The position numbers and the translations under genes were made by a program. The notes below the pieces were generated by a model. It did not search any database, was not told the DNA's origin, and saw only the letters and a program-made list of their open reading frames with translations. A stretch of 52,180 bases of DNA from Pseudonocardiaceae bacterium (lineage in GTDB: Bacteria > Actinomycetota > Actinomycetes > Mycobacteriales > Pseudonocardiaceae), in assembly GCA_009379845.1 (NCBI GenBank), contig WHSZ01000040.1, positions 1 through 52,180 on the forward strand. Direction: 5' to 3'. Positions within the stretch are counted from its first letter, which is position 1; each line of letters begins with the position of its first letter. Shown piece after piece: positions 30,925 to 38,636 of this stretch.

Positions 30925-32910
30925 ATGTTGGACGCGGCACTGTCTGCGTTGGGCGGGTTCCTGGACCCTTCGATGCTCCTGATGTTGCTGTGCGGTGTTC
31001 TCGCCGGTCTCGTCATGGGCATCATCCCCGGACTGGGCGGTACCGGCGCGGTTGCCGTGCTGCTGCCGTTCGTGTTCATCGTGGAACCGCAGCAGGCGCT
31101 CGCGCTCATCATCGGTGCGGTGGCCGTCGTGCACACGTCCGACACGATCACCGCGGTACTGATCGGAGTTCCCGGATCGGCTTCGGCCACCGTCACCCTG
31201 CTGGACGGTCACGAGATGGCCAAGCAAGGGCAGGCCGCACGCGCGCTTTCCCTCGCGTTTCTGTCCTCAATGGCCGGTGGGATACTCGGGGCGATCGGGC
31301 TGACGCTGTCCATCCCGATCGCCCGCCCGCTGGTGCTGGAATTCGGTGCGCCCGAGCTGTTCATGCTGACCGTGCTCGGGATCAGCCTGACCGCACTGCT
31401 TTCCAGGGGAAACATCCTGCGGGGGTTGATCGCCGGGACGCTCGGCGTGCTGCTCGGCCAAGTCGGTGCCGCCTCGGCTGCCGCGGATTACCGGTACACG
31501 TTCGGGCAGCTGTTCCTGAACGAGGGCCTCGATCTGGTCGCGGTCGCGCTCGGCATCTTCGGGCTCGCGGAGATCATCCACCTGGTCGCGAAACGGACCG
31601 CGGTCTCCGGGGTCAGCGGCATCGGTGGCGGCTGGCGTGCGGGTGTGCGGGATTTCGTCCGGAACTGGACCCAGGTGATTCGCGGTGCGCTGATCGGCAT
31701 CTGGGCCGGCGTGCTGCCCGGCGTCGGGGCGACGGCCGGTACCTGGATGGCGTACGGCCAGGCGGTGGCGTCCAGCAAGAGGAAAGACAAGAAGAAGTTC
31801 GGCAGGGGCGATCCACGCGGCATCGTCGCCCCGGAAAGTGCGAACAATTCGGTCGAGTCCGGCGACATGATCCCGACGCTGCTGTTCGGCATTCCCGGCG
31901 GCGCGCCTGCCGCGCTGCTGATGGGCGCGTTGCTGGTGTACGGGGTGGAGCCGGGGCCACGGCTGATCACCGACCATCTCGACCTCATCTACGTCATCGT
32001 GTGGTCGTTCGCGCTGGCAAGCGTGCTCGGCGCGGTGCTGTGCTTCGGGATCAGCAAGCCGCTGGCGAAGCTGGCCAACGTGCGGTTCCCGATCCTCGCC
32101 GCCGGGCTGATCGTGATCATGTTCGTCAGCGCGTACCAGGAGCCGCAGCAGTTCGGCGTGCTGCAGGTGATGCTGATACTCGCGGTGGTCGGCTGGCTGA
32201 TGAAGCTCGGTGGCTTTCCCCGCGCCCCGTTCCTGATCGGGTTCGTGCTCAGTCAGCCGATGGAGCGGTACTACTTCCAGACCGTCGAGCTGTACCAGAC
32301 GACGGAATGGATCCGCCGGCCCGCGGTGCTGGTGATGGCCGGGATCCTGATCATCCCGCTGTTGCTCGCGCTGTTCCGGAAAGTCCGCTCCAGCAAGGAA
32401 TCGAGCAGCGCGGATCCGGAAGGCGCGGACGACGAGGAAGGCCCCGCGGCCGCGGAGCTGGAGCGCAGCTGGCTGCCCCCGGCGATGTGCGGGGCGTTCG
32501 CCGCACTGTTCGGCGCCGCGCTGCTGATGAGTGCCTCCTTCAGCCCGGACGCGGCGCTGATCCCGCGCGTGGTGTGCACCGTCGGGTTGGTGATGTCACT
32601 GGTCACGCTGGCGGTGGGGGTGCGTGCCCTGCGCAGGGATGGCGCGCAGCCGATCGATTGGCGGGGCGAGGTCGGCGTCGCGGTAGTCTCGTTCGGCTGG
32701 ATCGTACTGTTCCTGGTGTTCGTGGGTGTCGCCGGAACGATGCTGGCGGCGACGGTGTTCGTTCCGCTGTTCCTGTGGCGAGTCGCGCGCTGGGAATGGT
32801 GGAAGATCGCGATCTACACGGCGGTGTTGCTGGCACTGCTGTGGACGTTGCGCTCGGCCGTGGACCTCGCACTGCCGGTGGGGTATTTCACACCGGAGGT
32901 GTTGCAATGA
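30925..32910 (+). CDS. TctA-TctB fused tripartite tricarboxylate permease
   Basis: 661 residues. Residues ~1-495 are a full TctA permease (MGIIPGLGGTGAVAVLLPFVF, GIPGSASA-like GVPGSASATVTLLDG, VLPGVGATAGTWMAYG, APESANNSVESGDMIPTLLFGIPGGAPAALL). A charged linker at ~500-520 (SSKESSSADPEGADDEEGP) is followed by four more helices of TctB type, ending at residue 661. TctA and TctB are normally separate genes; here they are one reading frame. It imports the TctC-bound carboxylate using an ion gradient. Confidence 0.9.
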   Translation: MLDAALSALGGFLDPSMLLMLLCGVLAGLVMGIIPGLGGTGAVAVLLPFVFIVEPQQALALIIGAVAVVHTSDTITAVLIGVPGSASATVTLLDGHEMAKQGQAARALSLAFLSSMAGGILGAIGLTLSIPIARPLVLEFGAPELFMLTVLGISLTALLSRGNILRGLIAGTLGVLLGQVGAASAAADYRYTFGQLFLNEGLDLVAVALGIFGLAEIIHLVAKRTAVSGVSGIGGGWRAGVRDFVRNWTQVIRGALIGIWAGVLPGVGATAGTWMAYGQAVASSKRKDKKKFGRGDPRGIVAPESANNSVESGDMIPTLLFGIPGGAPAALLMGALLVYGVEPGPRLITDHLDLIYVIVWSFALASVLGAVLCFGISKPLAKLANVRFPILAAGLIVIMFVSAYQEPQQFGVLQVMLILAVVGWLMKLGGFPRAPFLIGFVLSQPMERYYFQTVELYQTTEWIRRPAVLVMAGILIIPLLLALFRKVRSSKESSSADPEGADDEEGPAAAELERSWLPPAMCGAFAALFGAALLMSASFSPDAALIPRVVCTVGLVMSLVTLAVGVRALRRDGAQPIDWRGEVGVAVVSFGWIVLFLVFVGVAGTMLAATVFVPLFLWRVARWEWWKIAIYTAVLLALLWTLRSAVDLALPVGYFTPEVLQ

Positions 32911-32948
32911 CAGCATCCACAGTAGACAGATAATGGGGAGGGCTACGG

Positions 32949-33491
32949 ATGAGTTCCGGGGCGGGTACGTCGGCGTCGGCTGGCCCGCCCGCAGGCTCAC
33001 GATGGTCCTGGTTGTGGTTGCTCGCGGGCGGATTGCTCGGCGCCACGTTGCTGACCCTGCTCGGGGTGCCGGCCGGTGCCATCGTCGGCGCGGTGCTCGG
33101 CAGCGCCGTGGTGTCCATCCGGGGGGCACGCCTGCGGGCGGTGCCGCCGTCCACGCGGATCGTCGGGCTGGTGTTGCTCGGCTGCGCGGCCGGGGTGCGA
33201 TTGGAGCCGGACAGCCTGCTGATGCTGGCCAAGCTGGCAGTGCCGCTGGTCGGTGCGGTCGTCGTGTTGCTGGCGCTGAACGTGGGGCTCGCCCTACTGC
33301 TGACCAAGCGCTACCAGGTCGATCCGATCACCGCGATGTTCGCGTGCGCACCCGGTGGGCTCTCCGAGATCGGCTCGCTTGCCGAAACGTATGGCGCCAG
33401 GGTGGGCGTGGTGGTCGCGGTGCACGTGGTCAGGGTGATCCTGGTGGTAGTGCTGCTGCTTCCGATTCTGCTCGTGGCGTTGGGGCACTGA
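32949..33491 (+). CDS. AbrB-family (PF05145) membrane protein, N-terminal half
   Basis: 180 residues with five or six helices and the family signature FACAPGGLSEIGSLAE (the xPGGxxE loop). It corresponds to one of the two internal repeats of full-length ~350-residue AbrB-type membrane proteins. GGAGGG precedes ATG 32949. The other half is encoded 3 nt downstream. The family is linked to carboxylate transport clusters, but its molecular role is uncertain; the name is misleading and it is not a DNA-binding AbrB. Confidence 0.8.
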   Translation: MSSGAGTSASAGPPAGSRWSWLWLLAGGLLGATLLTLLGVPAGAIVGAVLGSAVVSIRGARLRAVPPSTRIVGLVLLGCAAGVRLEPDSLLMLAKLAVPLVGAVVVLLALNVGLALLLTKRYQVDPITAMFACAPGGLSEIGSLAETYGARVGVVVAVHVVRVILVVVLLLPILLVALGH

Positions 33492-33494
33492 GCG

Positions 33495-33995
33495 GTGGAC
33501 GTCTTGCTGCTGCTCGGATTGCTCGGTGCCGGGATACTCGGCGCTGCCATCGGCAAGCTGGCGCGCTTCCCGTTCTGGCCGTTGAGTGGCGCGATTCTCG
33601 GCGCGGCCGCGTTCCATCTCGCGGCCGGCGGCGCGGCGAGCGTGCCGTGGTGGTGGTCGTTCGGTGCGCAGGTGCTGATCGGCACGGTGGTCGGCGCGAA
33701 GCTCGGTCCGGCCGTGCTGCGCGATTTCCGGCTGGTGCTGCTGCCGGGCACCGTCGCGGTGCTCGCGATCGTGGCGGCCGGAGTCGGGTTGGGGTTCGCG
33801 CTGGAGAGCGTCTCGGCGCTCAGCAGGCTGGAAGCGGTGTTCGGCATGGTGCCGGGTGGGGTGGGCGAGATGGTCGCCGCGGTGACCACGTTGCACGGGA
33901 ACAGCGCGCTTGTCGCGGGCATGCACCTGGTGCGCCTGCTGATTGTGATCGTCTCGTTGCCGTGGCTTGTCCGCCTGGTGCGGCGCCTGACCTGA
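33495..33995 (+). CDS. AbrB-family (PF05145) membrane protein, C-terminal half
   Basis: 166 residues with about six helices and the second signature GMVPGGVGEMVAAVTTLHGNSALVAGMHLVRLL. It starts 3 nt after its partner, in a different frame. The two proteins together equal one full-length AbrB-family transporter, so they probably form a heterodimer. It is convergent with gntR (10-bp gap). Confidence 0.8.
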   Translation: MDVLLLLGLLGAGILGAAIGKLARFPFWPLSGAILGAAAFHLAAGGAASVPWWWSFGAQVLIGTVVGAKLGPAVLRDFRLVLLPGTVAVLAIVAAGVGLGFALESVSALSRLEAVFGMVPGGVGEMVAAVTTLHGNSALVAGMHLVRLLIVIVSLPWLVRLVRRLT

Positions 33996-34005
33996 GCCCG
34001 CGGCG

Positions 34006-34728
34006 TCACTCGCCGAGCAGCACGGTCAGCCGCACGCTGCGGGCCTGCTGCATGTGGCGCTTGGCTGCCCGTTCGGCCGCATCGCCGTCGCCCGAGGTGA
34101 TCGCGTCCATGATGGCCTGGTGCTCATCGAGCGCGGTGTCCGGTCGGCCGGGATGCGCGTAGGTGCTCGCCGGCAGCCGCCGGACCGCGTGCTCGACCTG
34201 GGTGAGGAACCGCTCAAGGTAGGGGTTTCCCGCGGCCATCCGGAACTGCCGGTGGAACTCGAGGTTCTGCTTGACCATCTCGGGTGTGTCTGCACGCTTG
34301 ACGGCCTTGACCATCCGTTGGTGCACGGCGTGCAACGACTCCACGACGCCGCTGGGTCGCCGGACGGCCGCCAGCCGCGCGGCGAGCCCTTCCAGATTCT
34401 CCCTGACCACGTACAGCGCCAGAATGTCGTCAAAGGACATCGGTGCGACCACGGTGCCGTGGTGCGCCGTCTTCACGGCGAGCCCCTCGTCGGCCAGCCT
34501 GCGCAGTGCCTCGCGTACCGGCGTGCGGCTGACCTCGAAGGTGGTCGCGATGTCGTCCTCGCGCAACCAGCTGGACGGCGACAAGGCACCGTCCAGGATG
34601 GCTTCCCGCAACGCGTCGGTGACGGCGTCGGTGGTGCGCCCGCGCGACGGTGCCCCACGGTAGTAGCGCTGCAGCTCGATGCGCCCCGGACCGGCCGGCC
34701 CGTCCGGCGACGGCTGCAGATCCTGCAT
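34006..34728 (-). CDS. GntR/FCD-family transcriptional regulator
   Basis: About 240 residues. The N-terminal winged helix reads AVTDALREAILDGALSPSSWLREDDIATTFEVSRTPVREALRRLADEGL, the classic GntR pattern. The C-terminal FCD ligand domain has ...YVVRENLEGLAARLAA and the metal/ligand His residues (QNLEFHRQF, DEHQAIMDAI). FCD regulators bind carboxylates and repress their catabolic genes. ATG 34728 has GAGG 8 nt upstream; ATG 34761 or 34794 would add 11-22 residues. It faces the TcuA-like gene across an operator-rich region. Confidence 0.9.
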   Translation of the reverse strand: MQDLQPSPDGPAGPGRIELQRYYRGAPSRGRTTDAVTDALREAILDGALSPSSWLREDDIATTFEVSRTPVREALRRLADEGLAVKTAHHGTVVAPMSFDDILALYVVRENLEGLAARLAAVRRPSGVVESLHAVHQRMVKAVKRADTPEMVKQNLEFHRQFRMAAGNPYLERFLTQVEHAVRRLPASTYAHPGRPDTALDEHQAIMDAITSGDGDAAERAAKRHMQQARSVRLTVLLGE

Positions 34729-34797
34729 CTCGGTCACCTCAACACGGTACAGCGTGGTCATTTCCGGGTCAGCGCATCGCGGCATCGTGCACAAGAG

Positions 34798-34831
34798 AGA
34801 TTGTATGCAGATTGTATACTATTGTCGACAA
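34798..34831. promoter_or_regulatory. Operator array between gntR and the TcuA-like gene
   Basis: AGATTGTATGC (34798-34808) and AGATTGTATAC (34809-34819) form an 11-bp tandem repeat. TTGTCGACAA (34822-34831), a perfect 10-bp palindrome, follows at once. This AT-rich block stands out in the high-GC setting. It sits 25 bp upstream of the flavoprotein start and ~70-100 bp upstream of gntR, so it could control both. Confidence 0.65.
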
Positions 34832-34855
34832 GAATGATCGTGACGAGGAGTTTCC

Positions 34856-36328
34856 ATGCGGCAGCGGCACGTAGTGGTGGTCGGTGGCGGTAACGCGGCG
34901 TTGTGCGCCGCACTGTCCGCGCGCGAGCACGGCGCTTCGGTCACCGTGCTCGAACGTGCGCCGGAGCGCCTGCGGGGCGGTAACACCGCGTTCACGGCGG
35001 GCGCGATGCGGGTGGCCTACGACGGCGTCGACGACCTCAGCACCCTGGTGCCCGACCTGTCCGAGGACGTGCTGGCGATCACCGACTTCGGCTCCTACCC
35101 GACGTCGGCCTTCCTGGACGATCTCGCGCGGGTGACGGAATACCGCAGCGATCCGGAGCTGGCGTCGATCCTGGTCGAGCGCAGCCTGCCGACGCTGCAG
35201 TGGATGCGCGGCAAGGGCGTGCGGTTCGTGCCGATCTTCGGACGTCAGGCGTTCAAAGTGGACGGCCGGTTCAAGTTCTGGGGTGGGCTGACCGTTGAGG
35301 TCTCCGGCGGCGGGCCCGGTCTGGTTGACGCGTTGACCAAGGCGGCGAACCGGGAGTCGATCGAGATCCGGTACCGGGCAAGGGCTCTCGAGCTGCTTGC
35401 CGACGACGACGGCGTGCACGGCGTGCGGGTACGCCAGGACGGGCGAACCACCGAGCTTCCCGCCGACGCCGTGGTGCTGGCGAGCGGCGGCTTCCAGGCG
35501 AACACCGAGATGCGCACCCGCTACCTCGGCCCGCCGTGGGATCTGGCAAAGGTGCGCGGCACCCAGTACGACACCGGCGACGGCATAACTATGGCGCTCG
35601 CCATCAGGGCCAGCCCGACCGGCAACTGGTCGGGGGCGCACGCGGTCGGCTGGGAACTCAACGCGCCGGAGTTCGGTGATCTGAGCGTCGGCGACAACTT
35701 CCAGAAGCACAGTTACCCGTGGGGCGTCATGGTGAACGCCGAAGGGCGACGATTCCTCGACGAGGGCGCGGATTTCCGTAACTACACCTACGCGAAGTAC
35801 GGAAGGGTGATCCTGGCGCAACCGGGACAGTTCGCCTGGCAGGTGTTCGACAACCAGGTCGGCCACCTGCTGCGGGACGAGTACCGGATCCGCCAGGTCA
35901 CCAAGGTGCGAGCCGATTCGCTCGAGGAACTCGCCGGGAAGCTGGACGGAGTGGACGGCAAGGCGTTCCTTCGCGAGATGGCCGAGTACAACGCGGCGGT
36001 GGATACCGAGACGCGTTTCGATCCGAACGTGAAGGACGGGCGGGCTACCCATGGGCTCACGGTGGACAAGACGAACTGGGCCAACCGGCTCGACGAGCCC
36101 CCCTTCGAGGCGTACGCGGTGACCTGTGGGATCACCTTCACGTTCGGAGGGCTGCGGATCGACGGCGACGCACGGGTGCAGGACACCGACCTCACCCCGA
36201 TCCCCGGCCTGTACGCGGCCGGGGAGCTGGTCGGCGGGATCTTCTACTTCAACTACCCCGGCGGTACCGGGTTGACGAACGGATCGGTGTTCGGCCGCAT
36301 CGCGGGTGCGGGTGCGGCCACCGGATGA
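34856..36328 (+). CDS. TcuA-like FAD-dependent tricarballylate dehydrogenase
   Basis: 490 residues of the fumarate-reductase flavoprotein superfamily. FAD motif RHVVVVGGGNAALCAALSAREHGASVTVLERAP, then RGGNTAFTAGAMRVAYDG; both match TcuA, which oxidises tricarballylate to cis-aconitate. Other motifs: VVLASGGFQAN, NAEGRRFLDEGADF and AAGELVGGIFYFNYPGGTGLTNGSVFGRIAG. GAGGAG lies 5 nt upstream of ATG 34856. The usual electron acceptor TcuB is absent from the window. Substrate is inferred from the family and the neighbouring transporter. Confidence 0.85.
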   Translation: MRQRHVVVVGGGNAALCAALSAREHGASVTVLERAPERLRGGNTAFTAGAMRVAYDGVDDLSTLVPDLSEDVLAITDFGSYPTSAFLDDLARVTEYRSDPELASILVERSLPTLQWMRGKGVRFVPIFGRQAFKVDGRFKFWGGLTVEVSGGGPGLVDALTKAANRESIEIRYRARALELLADDDGVHGVRVRQDGRTTELPADAVVLASGGFQANTEMRTRYLGPPWDLAKVRGTQYDTGDGITMALAIRASPTGNWSGAHAVGWELNAPEFGDLSVGDNFQKHSYPWGVMVNAEGRRFLDEGADFRNYTYAKYGRVILAQPGQFAWQVFDNQVGHLLRDEYRIRQVTKVRADSLEELAGKLDGVDGKAFLREMAEYNAAVDTETRFDPNVKDGRATHGLTVDKTNWANRLDEPPFEAYAVTCGITFTFGGLRIDGDARVQDTDLTPIPGLYAAGELVGGIFYFNYPGGTGLTNGSVFGRIAGAGAATG

Positions 36329-36359
36329 CCGTCCGGCGAAGCCGGAGCGCCCCAGGACC

Positions 36360-37427
36360 CTAGAGATGGGCGGTGATGGCGCGGGTGGCCGCGGCGGTCC
36401 CGGCTTCGGGTTGGCCGGCCGGGTTGAGCCGGATCACGCCTGCCGCGTATGCCGCGTGGACCGCGTCGCGCACGGCGTTCCCGGCACCGAGCTCACCAAG
36501 GTGGTCCAGCAGCATCGCCGCGGCGAGGATCTGGGACGTGGGGTTCGCGCGGTCCTGGCCGGCGATATCGGGTGCGCTGCCGTGGATCGGCTCGAAGTAG
36601 GCGGCGTCCGCTCCGATGTTCGCGCTGCCGCACATGCCGAGCCCGCCAACGGTGCCGGCGCCGAGATCGCTGAGCAGATCGCCGAGGAAGTTCTCGGTCA
36701 CCAGCACGTCGAACCCGCCTGGCGCGGCCACCAGGTCGTGCGCGGCGGCATCCGAGTAACGGTGATCGGCTGCCACGTCCGGGTACTCGGTGGCGATCTC
36801 GTCGAACACACCGCGGAAGAACGCGAAGCTGCGCAACACGTTGCTCTTGTCAACACAGGTCACCCGGCGCACCCCGTCCGCGGGCGCACCGCCCCGGGTG
36901 CGCGCGGTCTCGAACGCGAACCGGATGACCCGCTCGCAGCCCTCCCGCGTGACCATCAGCTGATCGCTCGCCGCCCACCGGTTGGCCACCCCGGCGCCGC
37001 GGGAGAGGTACAGCCCCTCGGTGTTCTCCCGCACGATCACGTAGTCGATCTCGCCGGGCGAGAATCGCACCGCGGCGTCCACCCCTGGCAGCAACCGGAT
37101 CGGCCGCACGTTCGCGAAGGTATCCAGCCCGCCGCGCAGCACGCCGCCGAGCAGCCCGGCTTCGGTGCCGTCCTGGTGCCGCACGCCCGGCAGCCCGACC
37201 GGTCCCTTGAGCACCGCGTCGTACTCGGTGCGCAACCGATCGAGCGTGCCGGGCGGCAGCGCGTGGCCGATCTCCAGGTAGCTGCCCGCGCCGCCAGGTT
37301 CGCGGTCCGTGCGGACGTTGAGATCGTGCGCCCGCGCGGCCGCGCTGAGCACCGTCACCGCGCTGTCGATCAGTTCGGGCCCGATTCCGTCCCCCGGGAT
37401 GAGCGCGATCCGATAACTCGATTGCAT
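36360..37427 (-). CDS. Isocitrate/isopropylmalate dehydrogenase family enzyme
   Basis: 355 residues of the beta-decarboxylating dehydrogenase family: YRIALIPGDGIGPELI at the start, VIVRENTEGLYLSRG, VDKSNVLR, FDVLVTENFLGDLLSDLGAG, and FEPIHGSAPDIAGQDRANPTSQILAAAMLLDHLG. It resembles LeuB and tartrate/homoisocitrate dehydrogenases; the short fingerprint residues do not decide the substrate. Its promoter carries the island operator at the start codon, so a role in the same carboxylate pathway, such as oxidising an isocitrate-like product, is likely. Confidence 0.88.
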   Translation of the reverse strand: MQSSYRIALIPGDGIGPELIDSAVTVLSAAARAHDLNVRTDREPGGAGSYLEIGHALPPGTLDRLRTEYDAVLKGPVGLPGVRHQDGTEAGLLGGVLRGGLDTFANVRPIRLLPGVDAAVRFSPGEIDYVIVRENTEGLYLSRGAGVANRWAASDQLMVTREGCERVIRFAFETARTRGGAPADGVRRVTCVDKSNVLRSFAFFRGVFDEIATEYPDVAADHRYSDAAAHDLVAAPGGFDVLVTENFLGDLLSDLGAGTVGGLGMCGSANIGADAAYFEPIHGSAPDIAGQDRANPTSQILAAAMLLDHLGELGAGNAVRDAVHAAYAAGVIRLNPAGQPEAGTAAATRAITAHL

Positions 37428-37441
37428 GCAAACAGTATGCA
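37422..37441. promoter_or_regulatory. Operator elements over the dehydrogenase start codon
   Basis: On the minus strand TGCATAC (37441-37435) and TGCATGC (37430-37424) start 11 bp apart. The second is inside the perfect palindrome TTGCATGCAA (37422-37431). It overlaps the ATG at 37425-37427, so a bound repressor would block transcription start or early elongation. Confidence 0.6.
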
Positions 37442-37466
37442 GGATTCCCTCGTTCAGGGGACGGAA

Positions 37467-38426
37467 TCATGTCAACCCGGCCGCCCGGTTTAGCTCACCG
37501 AGCAGTGCTCGCGGATCGGTGGCCTCCCCGGTCAGCCCACGGGCCCGAAACCAGCCGCACACGTTGTGCACGTCGCGTTCCAGGAACTCCTGGCCCCGCG
37601 GGTTGCTCACCACGTCAACCAGCTGGGGCAGATCGATCAGCATCAACTGTCCGGAGTGGACGAGGAGGTTGTAGGCGGACAGGTCGCCGTGCGTCAGGCC
37701 GGCGCCGGCAAGCAGTTCGAGCGCGGCGGTGAGCTGCCGCCACAACTCGCGCAGCTCGGCCCGCTCCGGTCGCAGCTCGTTCAACCGGGGCGCGGCAACG
37801 CCGTCCGCATCACCGAGGAACTCGATCAGTAGCTCGGTTCCGTCCCGCTGCACCGGGTAGGGCACGGGTGTACCCATCGACCACAGCCTGGTGAGTGCGG
37901 CGAACTCGGCCACCGCCCACTGCTCGGCGATCAGGTTGCGGCCGAACGCCGTCCGGTTCCGCATCGCGCGCATCTCCCGTGATCGGCGCATCCGGCGGCC
38001 CTCGAGGTAGCCGGCGTCGCGGTGGAACAACCGGTGATCGCCGCTGCGGTACCGCTTGGCGGCGAGCAGGCAGGATGGACCGCCGGGGATCCCCCTGCGC
38101 AGCAGGTGAACCTCCGCTTCCTTGCCGGTTTTGAGTACACCGAGCTCGGTGTCCACAGCGGACTGCTGGGTGATCACCCAGTCCGGCAAGGGATGCGGTC
38201 CCCGCTCGCTGTCCGCCCAGGTCGACCAGCGGTCGGCGCCGTCGGGGATCTCCGGATCGGCGTAGGCGTCCTCGCGCAGCCTGCCGATTCGCTCGCGTGC
38301 TTCGAGGGTCATCCGGCCACGGCGGTCCGGTTCGGGTTCGTCGTCGAATCGCGCCCTGCGCCGGTCACGGCGGCGCGGGGCGATCCGGTCCACGTCATCG
38401 TCGTCGAAATAGTCGTGCTCGCGCAC
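37467..38426 (-). CDS. RIO1-family serine/threonine kinase
   Basis: 319 residues. After an acidic/basic N-terminus (REHDYFDDDDVDRIAPRRRDRRRARFDDEPEPDRRGRM), the RIO core has TGKEAEVHLLRRG (nucleotide loop), LLAAKRYR (Lys), the catalytic-loop LTHGDLSAYNLLV (Asp and Asn) and the metal-binding LMLIDLPQLVD. RIO kinases act in ribosome maturation in eukaryotes; bacterial copies are little studied. GTG 38426 has GAGGAG upstream. A 21-codon ORF with a strong ribosome-binding site lies 44 nt ahead of it on the same strand. Confidence 0.9.
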   Translation of the reverse strand: MREHDYFDDDDVDRIAPRRRDRRRARFDDEPEPDRRGRMTLEARERIGRLREDAYADPEIPDGADRWSTWADSERGPHPLPDWVITQQSAVDTELGVLKTGKEAEVHLLRRGIPGGPSCLLAAKRYRSGDHRLFHRDAGYLEGRRMRRSREMRAMRNRTAFGRNLIAEQWAVAEFAALTRLWSMGTPVPYPVQRDGTELLIEFLGDADGVAAPRLNELRPERAELRELWRQLTAALELLAGAGLTHGDLSAYNLLVHSGQLMLIDLPQLVDVVSNPRGQEFLERDVHNVCGWFRARGLTGEATDPRALLGELNRAAGLT

Positions 38427-38470
38427 TGGTGGGTCTCCTCTACACGGGCGCCCCACCGGCGCGATCGCGA

Positions 38471-38536
38471 TCAGCCCGGCAAGGCGGAAAGAGTGGAAAG
38501 ATTCGCGGGGGTCACGCCCACGACAGGGACGGCCAT
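38471..38536 (-). CDS. Putative 21-residue leader or small protein upstream of the RIO kinase
   Basis: ATG 38536 is preceded by GAGGAGGT at ideal spacing, one of the best ribosome-binding sites in the window. The product begins MAVPVVGVTPANLS and ends LSALPG, then TGA. It is neutral and hydrophobic with no Cys or basic patch. It could be a regulatory leader peptide or a small membrane-associated or precursor peptide. It is not a recognised family. Confidence 0.45.
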   Translation of the reverse strand: MAVPVVGVTPANLSTLSALPG

Positions 38537-38636
38537 GGGACACCTCCTCGCGGCTCGCCGGTCAGGTCTGTGATGCATTGTGTGCGGACGCCGATCGCCC
38601 GGCAACCGATTTTCGCCTGTGGCAGGGTGGGTGACC

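Noticed and set aside
36306..37493. 395-residue plus-strand ORF opposite the isopropylmalate-dehydrogenase-like gene
   Set aside because: The minus-strand product has clear catalytic motifs; this frame is compositionally biased (Arg/His/Pro).
38471..38536. Mycofactocin-type precursor reading of the 21-residue ORF
   Set aside because: It lacks the C-terminal VY pair and no mycofactocin genes are nearby.
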